From JAUIET01 sp045106985 (GTDB taxonomy: Bacteria > Pseudomonadota > Gammaproteobacteria > Pseudomonadales > JAUIET01): DNA of 64,000 nt. Every line of letters starts with the position of its first letter. Within the stretch, counting starts at the first letter, position 1. Shown here one piece after another: positions 27,382 to 36,086 of this stretch. Where the stretch lies: the NCBI GenBank assembly GCA_045106985.1, contig JBGCFQ010000005.1:108119-172118 (forward strand), written 5' to 3'. Made by a program: the position numbers and the translations under genes. The notes below the pieces were generated by a model. That model ran no database searches, had not been told where the DNA came from, and saw only the letters and a list, made by a program, of their open reading frames with translations.

Positions 27382-28515
27382 CTATTCCAGTTCTGCGGTA
27401 AGGTCGGCCAGCGCCACAACCCGGCAACGCGGTTGCTCTATCTCGCCTTCCGACATCAGGTAACGAAAGTACAGGCTACCCACCATATGGCCTTCGGTAT
27501 CAATCCAATTGGCCACACCGGGGTCTTCATGGGCCAACACAAAGGTCCAGCTGCCATCGGCATTCAAGGCCATTTGTTTTCGATTCAGCGAACCGGGCCT
27601 ATACCGATAATCAATCGCCTGCTGATACCGATTCCAAAAACACACATTGGCGTACACACATTCTGGCCAACTGCCTTCCACGATGAGCGCCTGGTCCGGA
27701 GCCAAAATGGTTAAGCCGGCGCAGTAAGCATTGTCGACGGCACCGGCACCGCCACCTTCGGTGGGCACCCAGCGTTCTGGTTTAGGTAGGTCATTGGGCA
27801 CCATAGAGAACCAGGTCGGTGTTTCGGCCTGACCGGGCAATGGCCGATCAAGCGTTTGCCCTTTGATGAAAGTTTGAGCGGCTCTAAGCTTGCTGGCCAA
27901 AGATGATGGTGCGAGTGGACGTGGATATCCCGGCTCGTCCAGGCACACTATATCTAATTCGGCAACACAATCGGGGTTGGCTAAACCTGATACGGGCTCT
28001 TCCCAATAGTGCCGGGCAATCACGCAATTCGGTTTGCCCGCCTCCATATGAAGGGCGCCGGGCGTTGGGCTTGCCTCAATAAAGAGCTCGTAATTACCTT
28101 CTTCATCACGCGTAAATTCCGTATGGTTCATGGCTGAGATAACACCATCATTCCAATCGCCTTCTTCTTTACCCGTGTATATCGTGTAGCTTATGTACAC
28201 CTCATTACTCATTTTTCCGCGTATTCTATAACGCTTACTTGGGTTGAGTGGAGCCAGGTGCGAGGGGTTGTCTGGCCCCTCCCCGCCCCACTTCATAACA
28301 GGTGATGCTTGCAATGCAAAGCGCGGTCGGCTGGCGTCATTGTCTACCCAAGCGTCCAACCCCACTTTCATTAAATGCATCAGCATATGCTGACCTTCTG
28401 CGATGTCAGCCGCTTCAGTGATAAAGCGTTCTTCGCTGAAGTATTTCTTATCAACAGTTGAGAGAAATTCTAGAAACTCTTGAAAAGCTTTTCTATCTTG
28501 GCTAGTTACACTCAC
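27382..28515 (-). CDS. DUF1214-type protein
   Basis: A soluble protein of 377 residues without a signal peptide. The C-terminal part matches the DUF1214 pattern (LNADGSWTFVLAHEDPGVAN, WIDTEGHMVGSLYFRYL). The N-terminal half includes RYRIRGKMSNEVYISYTIY and DEEGNYELFIEASPTP. Biochemical function is not known. It is divergent from the PEP-utilising enzyme at 28721 across 205 bases, so the two may share regulation. Confidence 0.78.
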   Translation of the reverse strand: MSVTSQDRKAFQEFLEFLSTVDKKYFSEERFITEAADIAEGQHMLMHLMKVGLDAWVDNDASRPRFALQASPVMKWGGEGPDNPSHLAPLNPSKRYRIRGKMSNEVYISYTIYTGKEEGDWNDGVISAMNHTEFTRDEEGNYELFIEASPTPGALHMEAGKPNCVIARHYWEEPVSGLANPDCVAELDIVCLDEPGYPRPLAPSSLASKLRAAQTFIKGQTLDRPLPGQAETPTWFSMVPNDLPKPERWVPTEGGGAGAVDNAYCAGLTILAPDQALIVEGSWPECVYANVCFWNRYQQAIDYRYRPGSLNRKQMALNADGSWTFVLAHEDPGVANWIDTEGHMVGSLYFRYLMSEGEIEQPRCRVVALADLTAELE

Positions 28516-28720
28516 TTCCTCTCCTTGTTTATCATCAAAGTTTTAAACGCTTTTGAACAAAGTAGTGCCGAATCAGCAACAGCGGCTCGGCAATGCTCGC
28601 ACGATGTTAGCACTGTGCTGGCATCCTTAATCTTACCGAGTATCAAGTATTTGAAAGTAGAACTCATTTCCTTTGTATACTGCCTTCCTTTCAACGAATT
28701 CGACCAAAGGCTAACTTTCT

Positions 28721-31210
28721 GTGCCCTCTACCACCCCCGCTGTTCAAGTTGCAACGCCTCAAATAATACGTATAGAAGACATCACTACCGAAGCGGTGGG
28801 TGGTAAAGCGGCAGGCTTAGCTGAGTTAATACGTTGGGGCTTAAATGTGCCTGCTGCCTTCGTTATTCTTGACGCCGCTATTGATAGCATCTCTGACGAG
28901 AAGTCTGCCGATAACTCTGAGAGCTCGCAGTACTTAGCCGAGCTGGAAGATCACTACCAACAACTGGGTGGTGGCAAAGTAGCCGTTCGTTCATCTGCTT
29001 TGGGAGAAGATGGCGAGCAAGCATCCTTTGCTGGCCAGTACGACACCGTGCTAAATGTTGAGGGCTTGGATGAGCTTAAGTCGGCCATTCAGCAATGCCT
29101 GCACTCACTGAGCAATCAACGGGCAAGCGCATACCAGAGTGAACGAGCTGAGCAAGAAGCGACACAGGCAGATGAACAAAAAATGTGCGTTGTTGTTCAG
29201 TGCATGGCCGAGGCCAGCGTCGCTGGCGTGCTGTTCACGGCCGACCCCGTGTCGGGCCGTCACGATCGATTGGTCATTGATTCAGCACCCGGCTTGGGGG
29301 AAGCACTTGTTAGCGGCGAAGTCACGCCTGATCACTTTGAGCTCAATCGTGGCAACGAGATAATCAACAGAGATTTGGCGGCAGAAGATGCCTCATTAAG
29401 CGACCAACAGATTTTGACACTGGCCAAGGACGCAAGAAAGGCCCAGAAAGCCGCCGGCGAACACCTGGATATGGAATGGGCGATTGAAGCTGATGGAACC
29501 GTACGCTGGTTGCAAGCACGTCCTATTACCACTCTGGGTCTTGACCTGAATGACGGCTACACAAGTGTTCCCCCAGATCATATTGTTACTCGCTGCAATG
29601 TTGGCGAGATGATGCCGGGGCCTGTCTGCCCTTTGACCTTTTCGGTGCAAGGCCGAGCGATAGAGCACGGCATGCAATACATGCATACCCAGTACGCAAG
29701 CCGGCCCGCCATCACTGATGAGTGGACCCAAATCAACTTATTCTTTGGTCACATGTTTATCAACCTCACAGGCAGCCTCAATGCAGGGCGATCAGTGTCG
29801 TTGAACACAGCTGAAACAACCGCCATGTCGATGTGCGGCCGCCTGATTCCAGAGTTAAAAGACCCGAAAGATAAGAAGGCCCTGCCTCTGCGCTGGTGGG
29901 GTTCGATCAAGTTCGTACGGTTTTGTTTGTTAGCTCGACGCTATATGGCTGAATTTGAGTCCAGGTTCCGCCACTTCCACATCCGTTATAGCGATGACCC
30001 CGTCACCATGGTGGAAGAGATGGAGCGCCAGTTTCCTTGGCTGTGTGAAACGACCGAAGTACATCTGCGTACTTCGGCATACTCAGGCGTAATGGAAGGC
30101 GTGGTGCAAGGGATAGTGTCGGGCCGCAGCAGAAACCCATCCGCAGCCGAGCAGGCGTCTTTGCAAGCGGAAGCCGCGCGCCTACTGGCCGGTGCCAGCG
30201 ATGTTGAAAGCGCCGTGATGGTGGAGCAACTGGACGCGGTGATTGATTTATTGGCCGAAAACGAAGAGGCCGCGGAAAATTTCCGCGTTAGCTCAAGCAA
30301 AATGGCCGTCGCCTGGTTACGTAACCCTTCGAGTGGCGCCGTGGGCAAACGCTTTAAAGACTTTATGACTCACCACGGGCATCGTGGCTACAGAGAACTA
30401 TGTGTGCGCAGCAAGGCCTGGAATGACGAACCCGAAGTGCTGGTAAAAACAATGCAAGCCTCCGTTGCAGCACGCTTAAATGCAGCTTACGAAGCAAAGC
30501 ACAGTGAAGAAATTGATTGGGCCGCTGAAAGCTGGCTGCTGCGCAAAACACTGCCCAAAGCGCATGAAGCCATTCGGCTGCGAGAACAAACTAAATCCGA
30601 TTTGGTATTGGTTACTTACAAACTGAAATGTGGCTATCGTCATTTGGGTAGCCTGTTAGCCAAACGCGGGCTGCTTGAAGATGCCGACCTGGTGTTCTTT
30701 ATGTCGCGCGAGGAACTCTCGGCATTTTGCCGAGAGCCGAGTGACGAAATGGCGGCATTGACAATAAAACGCCGACGAACCATTGAGTTTCAAGAACGAC
30801 TTGAATTTGAAGACATACATATTGGCTGTGCCGAACCTAGCGAGCGACAAGTACTGCACACGGGCAAAGACGGCGAGTATGTTGGTCGACCCGTGAGCTG
30901 TGGCGTTGTTGAAGGACGTGCGCGAGTGGCGACTACGCTTGAGCAAGCGGCCGAGCTGCAGCCCGGTGAGATTTTGATTTCGCATATCACCGATATAGGC
31001 TGGACACCCTACTTCAGCCTCATTGGGGGTTTAGCCACTGATGTGGGCAGCGCGGTATCGCACGGCGCGGTTATCGCTCGCGAGTACGGCCTGCCGGCGA
31101 TCGTGAATTTACGAGTAGCCACCAAAGTCTTTAATACTGGCGACCTAGTGAGATTAGATGCTGATAAAGGCATACTGACCAAACTAGAAAACGCTGCAGC
31201 TTTACACTAA
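28721..31210 (+). CDS. Rifampin-phosphotransferase-like PEP-utilising dikinase family enzyme
   Basis: 829 residues in the order of rifampin phosphotransferase (Rph). An ATP-grasp domain of PPDK_N type occupies about residues 1-280 (VGGKAAGLAELIRWG, KVAVRSSALGEDGEQASFAG, QYDTVLN, VAGVLFTADPVSGR, MEWAIEADGTVRWLQARPI). A large middle domain follows (about 300-720), then a swivelling His domain (GRPVSCGVVEGRARV, HITDIGWTPYFSL, phospho-His in VSHGAVIAREYGLPAIV). Rph moves the beta phosphate of ATP to rifamycins; the substrate here may be another small molecule. The start is GTG with AAAGG 10 bases upstream. The next gene follows after 12 bases. Confidence 0.85.
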   Translation: MPSTTPAVQVATPQIIRIEDITTEAVGGKAAGLAELIRWGLNVPAAFVILDAAIDSISDEKSADNSESSQYLAELEDHYQQLGGGKVAVRSSALGEDGEQASFAGQYDTVLNVEGLDELKSAIQQCLHSLSNQRASAYQSERAEQEATQADEQKMCVVVQCMAEASVAGVLFTADPVSGRHDRLVIDSAPGLGEALVSGEVTPDHFELNRGNEIINRDLAAEDASLSDQQILTLAKDARKAQKAAGEHLDMEWAIEADGTVRWLQARPITTLGLDLNDGYTSVPPDHIVTRCNVGEMMPGPVCPLTFSVQGRAIEHGMQYMHTQYASRPAITDEWTQINLFFGHMFINLTGSLNAGRSVSLNTAETTAMSMCGRLIPELKDPKDKKALPLRWWGSIKFVRFCLLARRYMAEFESRFRHFHIRYSDDPVTMVEEMERQFPWLCETTEVHLRTSAYSGVMEGVVQGIVSGRSRNPSAAEQASLQAEAARLLAGASDVESAVMVEQLDAVIDLLAENEEAAENFRVSSSKMAVAWLRNPSSGAVGKRFKDFMTHHGHRGYRELCVRSKAWNDEPEVLVKTMQASVAARLNAAYEAKHSEEIDWAAESWLLRKTLPKAHEAIRLREQTKSDLVLVTYKLKCGYRHLGSLLAKRGLLEDADLVFFMSREELSAFCREPSDEMAALTIKRRRTIEFQERLEFEDIHIGCAEPSERQVLHTGKDGEYVGRPVSCGVVEGRARVATTLEQAAELQPGEILISHITDIGWTPYFSLIGGLATDVGSAVSHGAVIAREYGLPAIVNLRVATKVFNTGDLVRLDADKGILTKLENAAALH

Positions 31211-31222
31211 GGGGAACACAGA

Positions 31223-32371
31223 ATGCGCACAATTCTTATACTCATCAGTCTGTTACTTGGGTTTTCCGCGCCCCACCTATGGGCCGATGGCTACGCTAAA
31301 TCACCGGTAGCTCTTGTAACGCAAACGGAAACCGATGCAGAACAGTTGCCCGCGGCACTTGCAGGCTATGCACTCGCCGAGAAAGCCCTTCGCGATACGC
31401 CTGAATGGACACCACCAAAACGCATTCTTATTACATTGAATGCATTCGGCATAACAGAGGGCATGGATGACGTACTGCACGGCATAGAGCTTGTTGTCAC
31501 GCCCGGTTTTACTGGCGGCCCAGACGCTCGCGGAGATTTTGATGCTGTGCTACTTATGTGTGGCGCCGCACTTGATGAAGTCGGTTCTGTTCGCTGGATT
31601 CATACCTACAGCGCGGGCGTAGAAGGATGCCTGAACCACAAAACAATGCTCGCAAACCCTGATGCCTTAGTAACGAACAGCCGTGGTGCCGCAGCCGCTA
31701 CCATTGCGGAACACGCTATAGCGATGATGATGTCCTTAGGTCGCAAGCTGCCGACGTTTCGAGACAAAATGAAAGATGCAAAGTGGGCTTCTCAAGCAGT
31801 GCCCCGACAAGAATTCTCGACCGTTCGTGGCAAAACAGTACTGGTTCTTGGTCTGGGTCGTATAGGAACGGAAAGCGCACGCTTGGCGAATGCATTGGGC
31901 ATGCGTGTAATGGCCACACGAAACAGCCGTCGTGAAGGGCCAGACTTCGTCGATTATGTCGGCCTGTCTAGTGAGAGCGTAGAGTTGGCCGCGAAAGCTG
32001 ACGTAGTTATAAACGCCCTGCCGTATACAGCAGCAACCAAGCACATAGTTAACGCTGAGTTCTTAGAAGCTATGCCGGCGCATGCAACGTTTATTAATGT
32101 TGGCCGAGGCGGAACAGTCGATACCGAAGCCTTGATTAAAGCCCTGGAAGAAAAATCCATCGCAGCGGCGGGACTGGATGTTACCGACCCTGAACCACTG
32201 CCTGCTAACAGTAAATTGTGGGCTATGGACAATGTGTTAATAACCCCGCACATAGCAGCGGCGTCTGTAGAAGCCTTACAACTAACCGGAATGATAGCCC
32301 GCGAAAATCTTAAGCGATTTATCAGAGGCGACAAACTCATTAACCCGGTTAACCGGGATAAAGCCTATTAG
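31223..32371 (+). CDS. D-2-hydroxyacid dehydrogenase with signal peptide
   Basis: NAD-linked dehydrogenase of the D-isomer 2-hydroxyacid family: nucleotide motif VLVLGLGRIGTESARLA, catalytic Arg in NVGRGGTVDTE, acidic residue in DPEPLP and His in LITPHIAAASVEA. Unusually it begins with a good Sec-type signal (RTILILISLLLGFSAPHLWA), so it should be exported, although NAD is normally confined to the cytoplasm. ATG has AAGGGGAA upstream. Adjacent to the Rph-like gene (12 bases), almost certainly one operon; the two may act on related substrates. A perfect 14-base palindrome (32344-32357) lies in the last codons. Confidence 0.9.
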   Translation: MRTILILISLLLGFSAPHLWADGYAKSPVALVTQTETDAEQLPAALAGYALAEKALRDTPEWTPPKRILITLNAFGITEGMDDVLHGIELVVTPGFTGGPDARGDFDAVLLMCGAALDEVGSVRWIHTYSAGVEGCLNHKTMLANPDALVTNSRGAAAATIAEHAIAMMMSLGRKLPTFRDKMKDAKWASQAVPRQEFSTVRGKTVLVLGLGRIGTESARLANALGMRVMATRNSRREGPDFVDYVGLSSESVELAAKADVVINALPYTAATKHIVNAEFLEAMPAHATFINVGRGGTVDTEALIKALEEKSIAAAGLDVTDPEPLPANSKLWAMDNVLITPHIAAASVEALQLTGMIARENLKRFIRGDKLINPVNRDKAY

Positions 32372-32397
32372 GTCACCGCTGAGTTAAATCATTCTGC

Positions 32398-32415
32398 GGG
32401 CGGTTAAAGCCGCCC
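32398..32415. terminator. GC hairpin between convergent genes
   Basis: GGGCGG-TTAAAG-CCGCCC overlaps the stop codon of the secreted hypothetical protein and lies 27 bases after the stop of the dehydrogenase. It has no T tract, so any terminator role is tentative. Confidence 0.3.
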
Positions 32416-33075
32416 AATCGCCGACACAATGCTATCGCTAATGAGCTCCGCAATACAAAGCTCGCCCCCATCAAAGGTGTACCTATAGCGTCGCGCCCAC
32501 AGTATTTGCACGTCTGAAGCAAAGTTCGTATGCCATGGACTGTTTCCTTGCACAGCCTGGTAAAGCACGCCGGAACGCACGGCACTGACACTACTCTCAA
32601 GCGTCTCGCCAATCGGCTTGCTGCCTAGATTGGCCAACCAAGGGTAACGATCAATAACGGCCTGCTCTACTAGCGTGGAGGCGATGGCCGCTGTACAGTT
32701 CCCTACTCTAATAACAACATCTCGCCGCACTGTTGTGCTGTTGTTATTGCCTGTACAAGGGCCTTGGCGTATTAACTCAACGCTTACAGGGCCGCGACTT
32801 AAAGCGCGCAGATATTCAGTGAACAAGCCAGGATACGCCAAGGCGCCTACATCGCTGTTGGCGTGCTGCTCTTCAAAGCTCGGCCAGGTTTGCCATTGCT
32901 CTACAGATTGAATAAAACTCAGAGGTGGGTGAACAGACACTACATTCTCAGATTGCAACTCAGTCTGTGACAATACTGAAATAACGCCGTGTGACCAAGC
33001 CTTGGAATTGGCCCTATTTACACAGCTACAGCAAATCAAGAAGACAAACATATTCCACATCGCTCTATTGCCCAA
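32404..33075 (-). CDS. Secreted hypothetical protein
   Basis: 223 residues with a likely signal region (MWNMFVFLICCSCVNRANSKA). The rest is soluble: FIQSVEQWQTWPSFEEQH, GPCTGNNNSTTVRRDVVIRV, YPWLANLGSKPIGETLESS, and a C-terminal part with RYRYTFDGGELCIAEL. I do not recognise a family. The CC pair at the signal end might be a lipobox but its context (FLICC) is poor. It converges with the dehydrogenase and is divergent from the yqhA-like gene. Confidence 0.65.
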   Translation of the reverse strand: MGNRAMWNMFVFLICCSCVNRANSKAWSHGVISVLSQTELQSENVVSVHPPLSFIQSVEQWQTWPSFEEQHANSDVGALAYPGLFTEYLRALSRGPVSVELIRQGPCTGNNNSTTVRRDVVIRVGNCTAAIASTLVEQAVIDRYPWLANLGSKPIGETLESSVSAVRSGVLYQAVQGNSPWHTNFASDVQILWARRYRYTFDGGELCIAELISDSIVSAIGRL

Positions 33076-33124
33076 ATGCGAGTGATGACAGAGAATAGTG
33101 CGGTTAGTTTATTGGAATGTGCTT

Positions 33125-33631
33125 ATGTCCTCTTCGCTTGAAACTGTCATAGAAAAAATGATCTATCGGTCACGCTGGCTACTGGCCCCTATCTACCTGG
33201 GTCTGTCTTTGGCGTTAATCGCTCTAGGTTTCAAGTTTTTTGAAGAATGTTGGCACCTCTTAACGCACCTCATTGGCATGAAAGAAGCCGACATGGTGTT
33301 GGTGGTTTTATCACTGATTGACATGGCCATGGTTGGCGGATTGATTGTGATGGTAATGATGAGTGGCTATGAGAACTTTGTGTCACAGCTGGATGTCGGT
33401 GATGATGAAGAAAAGCTCAGCTGGCTCGGAACAATGGATTCGTCGTCGCTGAAGGCTAAAATTGCAGCCAGCATTGTGGCAATATCAAGCATTCACCTGC
33501 TGCAAATATTCATGAATACCCAGAATATCGATAACGCGAAAATCATGTGGTACATCATTCTGCATATGACCTTCGTTGCGTCGGCGTTTGCGATGGGACT
33601 TCTTGATCACATCACTAAAAAGAAAACATGA
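33125..33631 (+). CDS. yqhA: UPF0114 / YqhA-family inner membrane protein
   Basis: A protein of 168 residues with several membrane segments. The family opening is clear: VIEKMIYRSRWLLAPIYLGL, then LVVLSLIDMAMVGGLIVMVM, SGYENFVSQLD and MWYIILHMTFVASAFAMGLL. The ATG at 33125 fits the family N-terminus. Function is unknown. Its stop overlaps the start of selO (ATGA), so the two are translationally coupled. Confidence 0.9.
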   Translation: MSSSLETVIEKMIYRSRWLLAPIYLGLSLALIALGFKFFEECWHLLTHLIGMKEADMVLVVLSLIDMAMVGGLIVMVMMSGYENFVSQLDVGDDEEKLSWLGTMDSSSLKAKIAASIVAISSIHLLQIFMNTQNIDNAKIMWYIILHMTFVASAFAMGLLDHITKKKT

Positions 33632-35118
33632 GTACGCAGACACCTATTCCGTTCAGCAATAGTTTCGCTCGCCTGCCTGACGCGTTTTATTCAATTCAAA
33701 ACCCCACGCCTGTGAAGCAGCCGGGGCTAATACAGGTAAATGAGGCACTTGCCGAGGTGCTTGGCATTAGCGCCGAATGGCTGCGCTCGGAGCAAGGCAT
33801 TGCCTCAATTGCCGGCAACTTTGTTCCTGAAGGTGCCGAACCATTAGCCGCAGCTTACGCAGGACATCAGTTCGGCGGCTGGAACCCACAGTTAGGTGAT
33901 GGACGTGCTGTGCTGCTAGGCGAAGTACTGGGCAACGACGGTCAACAATACGACATTCAACTTAAAGGCAGCGGCCGAACCCATTGGTCGCGTGGTGGTG
34001 ATGGTCGTTCGCCATTAGGTCCTGTGCTGCGCGAGTACATTGTTAGTGAAGCAATGGCTAAGCTTGGTGTTGCCACCAGTCGCAGTCTTGCGGCGGTAAC
34101 GACTGGCGAACAAGTTCATCGTGAAGAATCCCTGCCGGGCGCGGTTTTATGTCGAGTTGCTAAAAGTCATGTGCGTATTGGTAGCTTCCAGTACTTTGCT
34201 GCGCGCCAGGATACTGACTCATTAAAAACCTTGTGCGACTTTGTAATTGATCGGCACTACCCGGCGGCCGCTCAGGCAAGCAATCCAATATTAGAGATGC
34301 TTAACAGTGCGATACAACGCCAAGCGGAGTTAGTCGCCAGCTGGCAGGGCTTTGGCTTTATTCATGGCGTAATGAACACCGACAATATGTTGCTCAGTGG
34401 CGAAACTATTGACTACGGCCCTTGCGCATTTATGGACACTTATCACCCCGAGAAAGTGTTCAGCTCTATAGATCATCAAGGCCGTTACGCCTATCAAAAC
34501 CAGCCAGGTATTGCCCATTGGAACCTGATGCAATTGGCGCAATGTCTGCTGCCTCTATTAGACGATGACCAGGAATCGGCCGTGGGCTTAGCTCAATCGG
34601 CTATCGATACTTTTCCCGCCGTGTTTGCAGAAGCTTACAACGCGCGATTGAATGAAAAGTTTGGCTTCACTCGCTCGAATGAAGACGACCAAGCCATGAC
34701 CCAGCAATTCTTTTCGCTGATGGCTGAGCACAAGCTCGACTTTACCTTGAGCTTTCGTTGTCTGTATGAGTTACTCGATGAAAAAGAAAGTAACTCAACA
34801 ATTGCGAAGGCCGCCCAGTTACAAGGCTTCCCGCAAGAGTTTGATATCTGGATAGCAAACTGGAAGCTGCGAGTCGCCAGTGACGGAAGTAACTCTGACG
34901 CAGCTGAAAGAATGAAGTACGCCAACCCAGCGGTTATCGCGAGAAACCACCAGGTTGAACATGTTATTCGGAAGGCCAGCAACGAAGGTGACTTTGAACC
35001 ATTCTACCGCTTACTTGCGGTACTGCAGTCACCTTGGTCTCTTGCCGGCGATGATCTTTCCTTCGCAGAGGCTCCAGCTACACATGAAATTGTAAGCCAA
35101 ACCTTTTGCGGCACTTAG
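33628..35118 (+). CDS. selO: SelO/YdiU pseudokinase, protein AMPylase
   Basis: SelO proteins move AMP from ATP to protein hydroxyls and protect against oxidative stress. Visible marks: AAAYAGHQFGGWNPQLGDGR, AVLLGEV, DIQLKGSGRTHWSRGGDGRS, VLREYIVSEAMAKLGV, GFIHGVMNTDNMLLSGETID, YGPCAFMDTY, and IAHWNLMQLAQCLLPLL. Length (496) is normal. The tail ends FCGT, so a Cys stands where some homologues have selenocysteine; no Sec codon is used. Coupled to the YqhA-like gene by ATGA overlap. Confidence 0.95.
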   Translation: MSTQTPIPFSNSFARLPDAFYSIQNPTPVKQPGLIQVNEALAEVLGISAEWLRSEQGIASIAGNFVPEGAEPLAAAYAGHQFGGWNPQLGDGRAVLLGEVLGNDGQQYDIQLKGSGRTHWSRGGDGRSPLGPVLREYIVSEAMAKLGVATSRSLAAVTTGEQVHREESLPGAVLCRVAKSHVRIGSFQYFAARQDTDSLKTLCDFVIDRHYPAAAQASNPILEMLNSAIQRQAELVASWQGFGFIHGVMNTDNMLLSGETIDYGPCAFMDTYHPEKVFSSIDHQGRYAYQNQPGIAHWNLMQLAQCLLPLLDDDQESAVGLAQSAIDTFPAVFAEAYNARLNEKFGFTRSNEDDQAMTQQFFSLMAEHKLDFTLSFRCLYELLDEKESNSTIAKAAQLQGFPQEFDIWIANWKLRVASDGSNSDAAERMKYANPAVIARNHQVEHVIRKASNEGDFEPFYRLLAVLQSPWSLAGDDLSFAEAPATHEIVSQTFCGT

Positions 35119-35186
35119 CTTTAACTTAGCGTCGCGACTCTGCATTAGCGGCTGTAAAGGAATCCAATTGTTTCGCTAACAGTGGG

Positions 35187-36017
35187 CTAGCCCTTACCGC
35201 CGCCAAAAAGATCTTTCATATTGGGCATAGCCGGCATCTCTTCAGGTGTTTCTGTTATCAGAGACGTTGCTCCAGAAGTGCCATACTCAAGTAACTCAGA
35301 AGTATTTTGTGAGACCTTGCCATTGATTGTGCTGTCGCCATTCACCTTCACAATACCAAAAGGCACGTTTTCAGAATAGTAACTAGTCGTGTTGCTAGTG
35401 ACGTTGATCTTCTTAAACAGTACTTTCATCGATACCGAACCGCTGCCCTGCAGCTTGCGCGTATCAAACGAGCCGGCTTGCACAGTTACTTTCTCGCTGC
35501 CTTGATCTTCAAAATCGTAGGTAACTTCCGTTCCCATGCCTTTCATCATGCCTTGAGCAAAACCACCCGCTCCGCTCATTCGCATAGGTTTGTTCTTACC
35601 ACTTTGCACAATCATTTCTTCACCCACACCACGCAAATTACGCATGGCATTAGCAGGGTCGCCGGTAAACATGTCTTCAGCGACGAGAATTTTTATCACG
35701 GCACGATCGTCAGCTGGTTTGCGCTTGCCTTTCTTAACCTTAAAGGAATCCATTACCATTTCAATCCAGTAATAGGTCTTACCATTACGCTCTTCTTTGC
35801 TGAGCATCGACGAACGCATTACGCTCACGGTTTGCCGCCCTTTGTGATCCGTGGTTATTTCTTCACGAAGCGACCAGCTGCCAATAGGCGTAGCCTTGAG
35901 AAGGTTTAGGCTGGGCGCAGCAGAAGCAATGCCAGGCAGCAGCAATACAAGGCTGAGCGCCCCCACGACTAGCGAGCGAAGGCCTGAACGATAACTTGTA
36001 CGAATAAGTGTAAACAT
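35187..36017 (-). CDS. Secreted hypothetical protein
   Basis: 276 residues with a clear signal peptide (VVGALSLVLLLPGIASAAP). The mature part is rich in beta-strand patterns (SWSLREEITTDHKGRQTVS, KTYYWIEMVMDSFKVKKG, KVTVQAGSFDTRKLQGSG, YYSENVPFGIVKVNG), similar in style to DUF3108-type periplasmic proteins, and ends with a flexible Gly-rich tail (MPNMKDLFGGGKG). Function unknown. It converges with selO. Confidence 0.75.
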   Translation of the reverse strand: MFTLIRTSYRSGLRSLVVGALSLVLLLPGIASAAPSLNLLKATPIGSWSLREEITTDHKGRQTVSVMRSSMLSKEERNGKTYYWIEMVMDSFKVKKGKRKPADDRAVIKILVAEDMFTGDPANAMRNLRGVGEEMIVQSGKNKPMRMSGAGGFAQGMMKGMGTEVTYDFEDQGSEKVTVQAGSFDTRKLQGSGSVSMKVLFKKINVTSNTTSYYSENVPFGIVKVNGDSTINGKVSQNTSELLEYGTSGATSLITETPEEMPAMPNMKDLFGGGKG

Positions 36018-36086
36018 ATCCTTTGTTTCCTATTTAGTATTGATAAAGGGCATTGAAGGTCGGTGTCGAAAGCGACAGCGTAATAT

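Noticed and set aside
32344..32357. 14-base perfect palindrome CCCGGTTAACCGGG
   Set aside because: It lies in the coding end of the dehydrogenase and codes for normal residues; no regulatory context.
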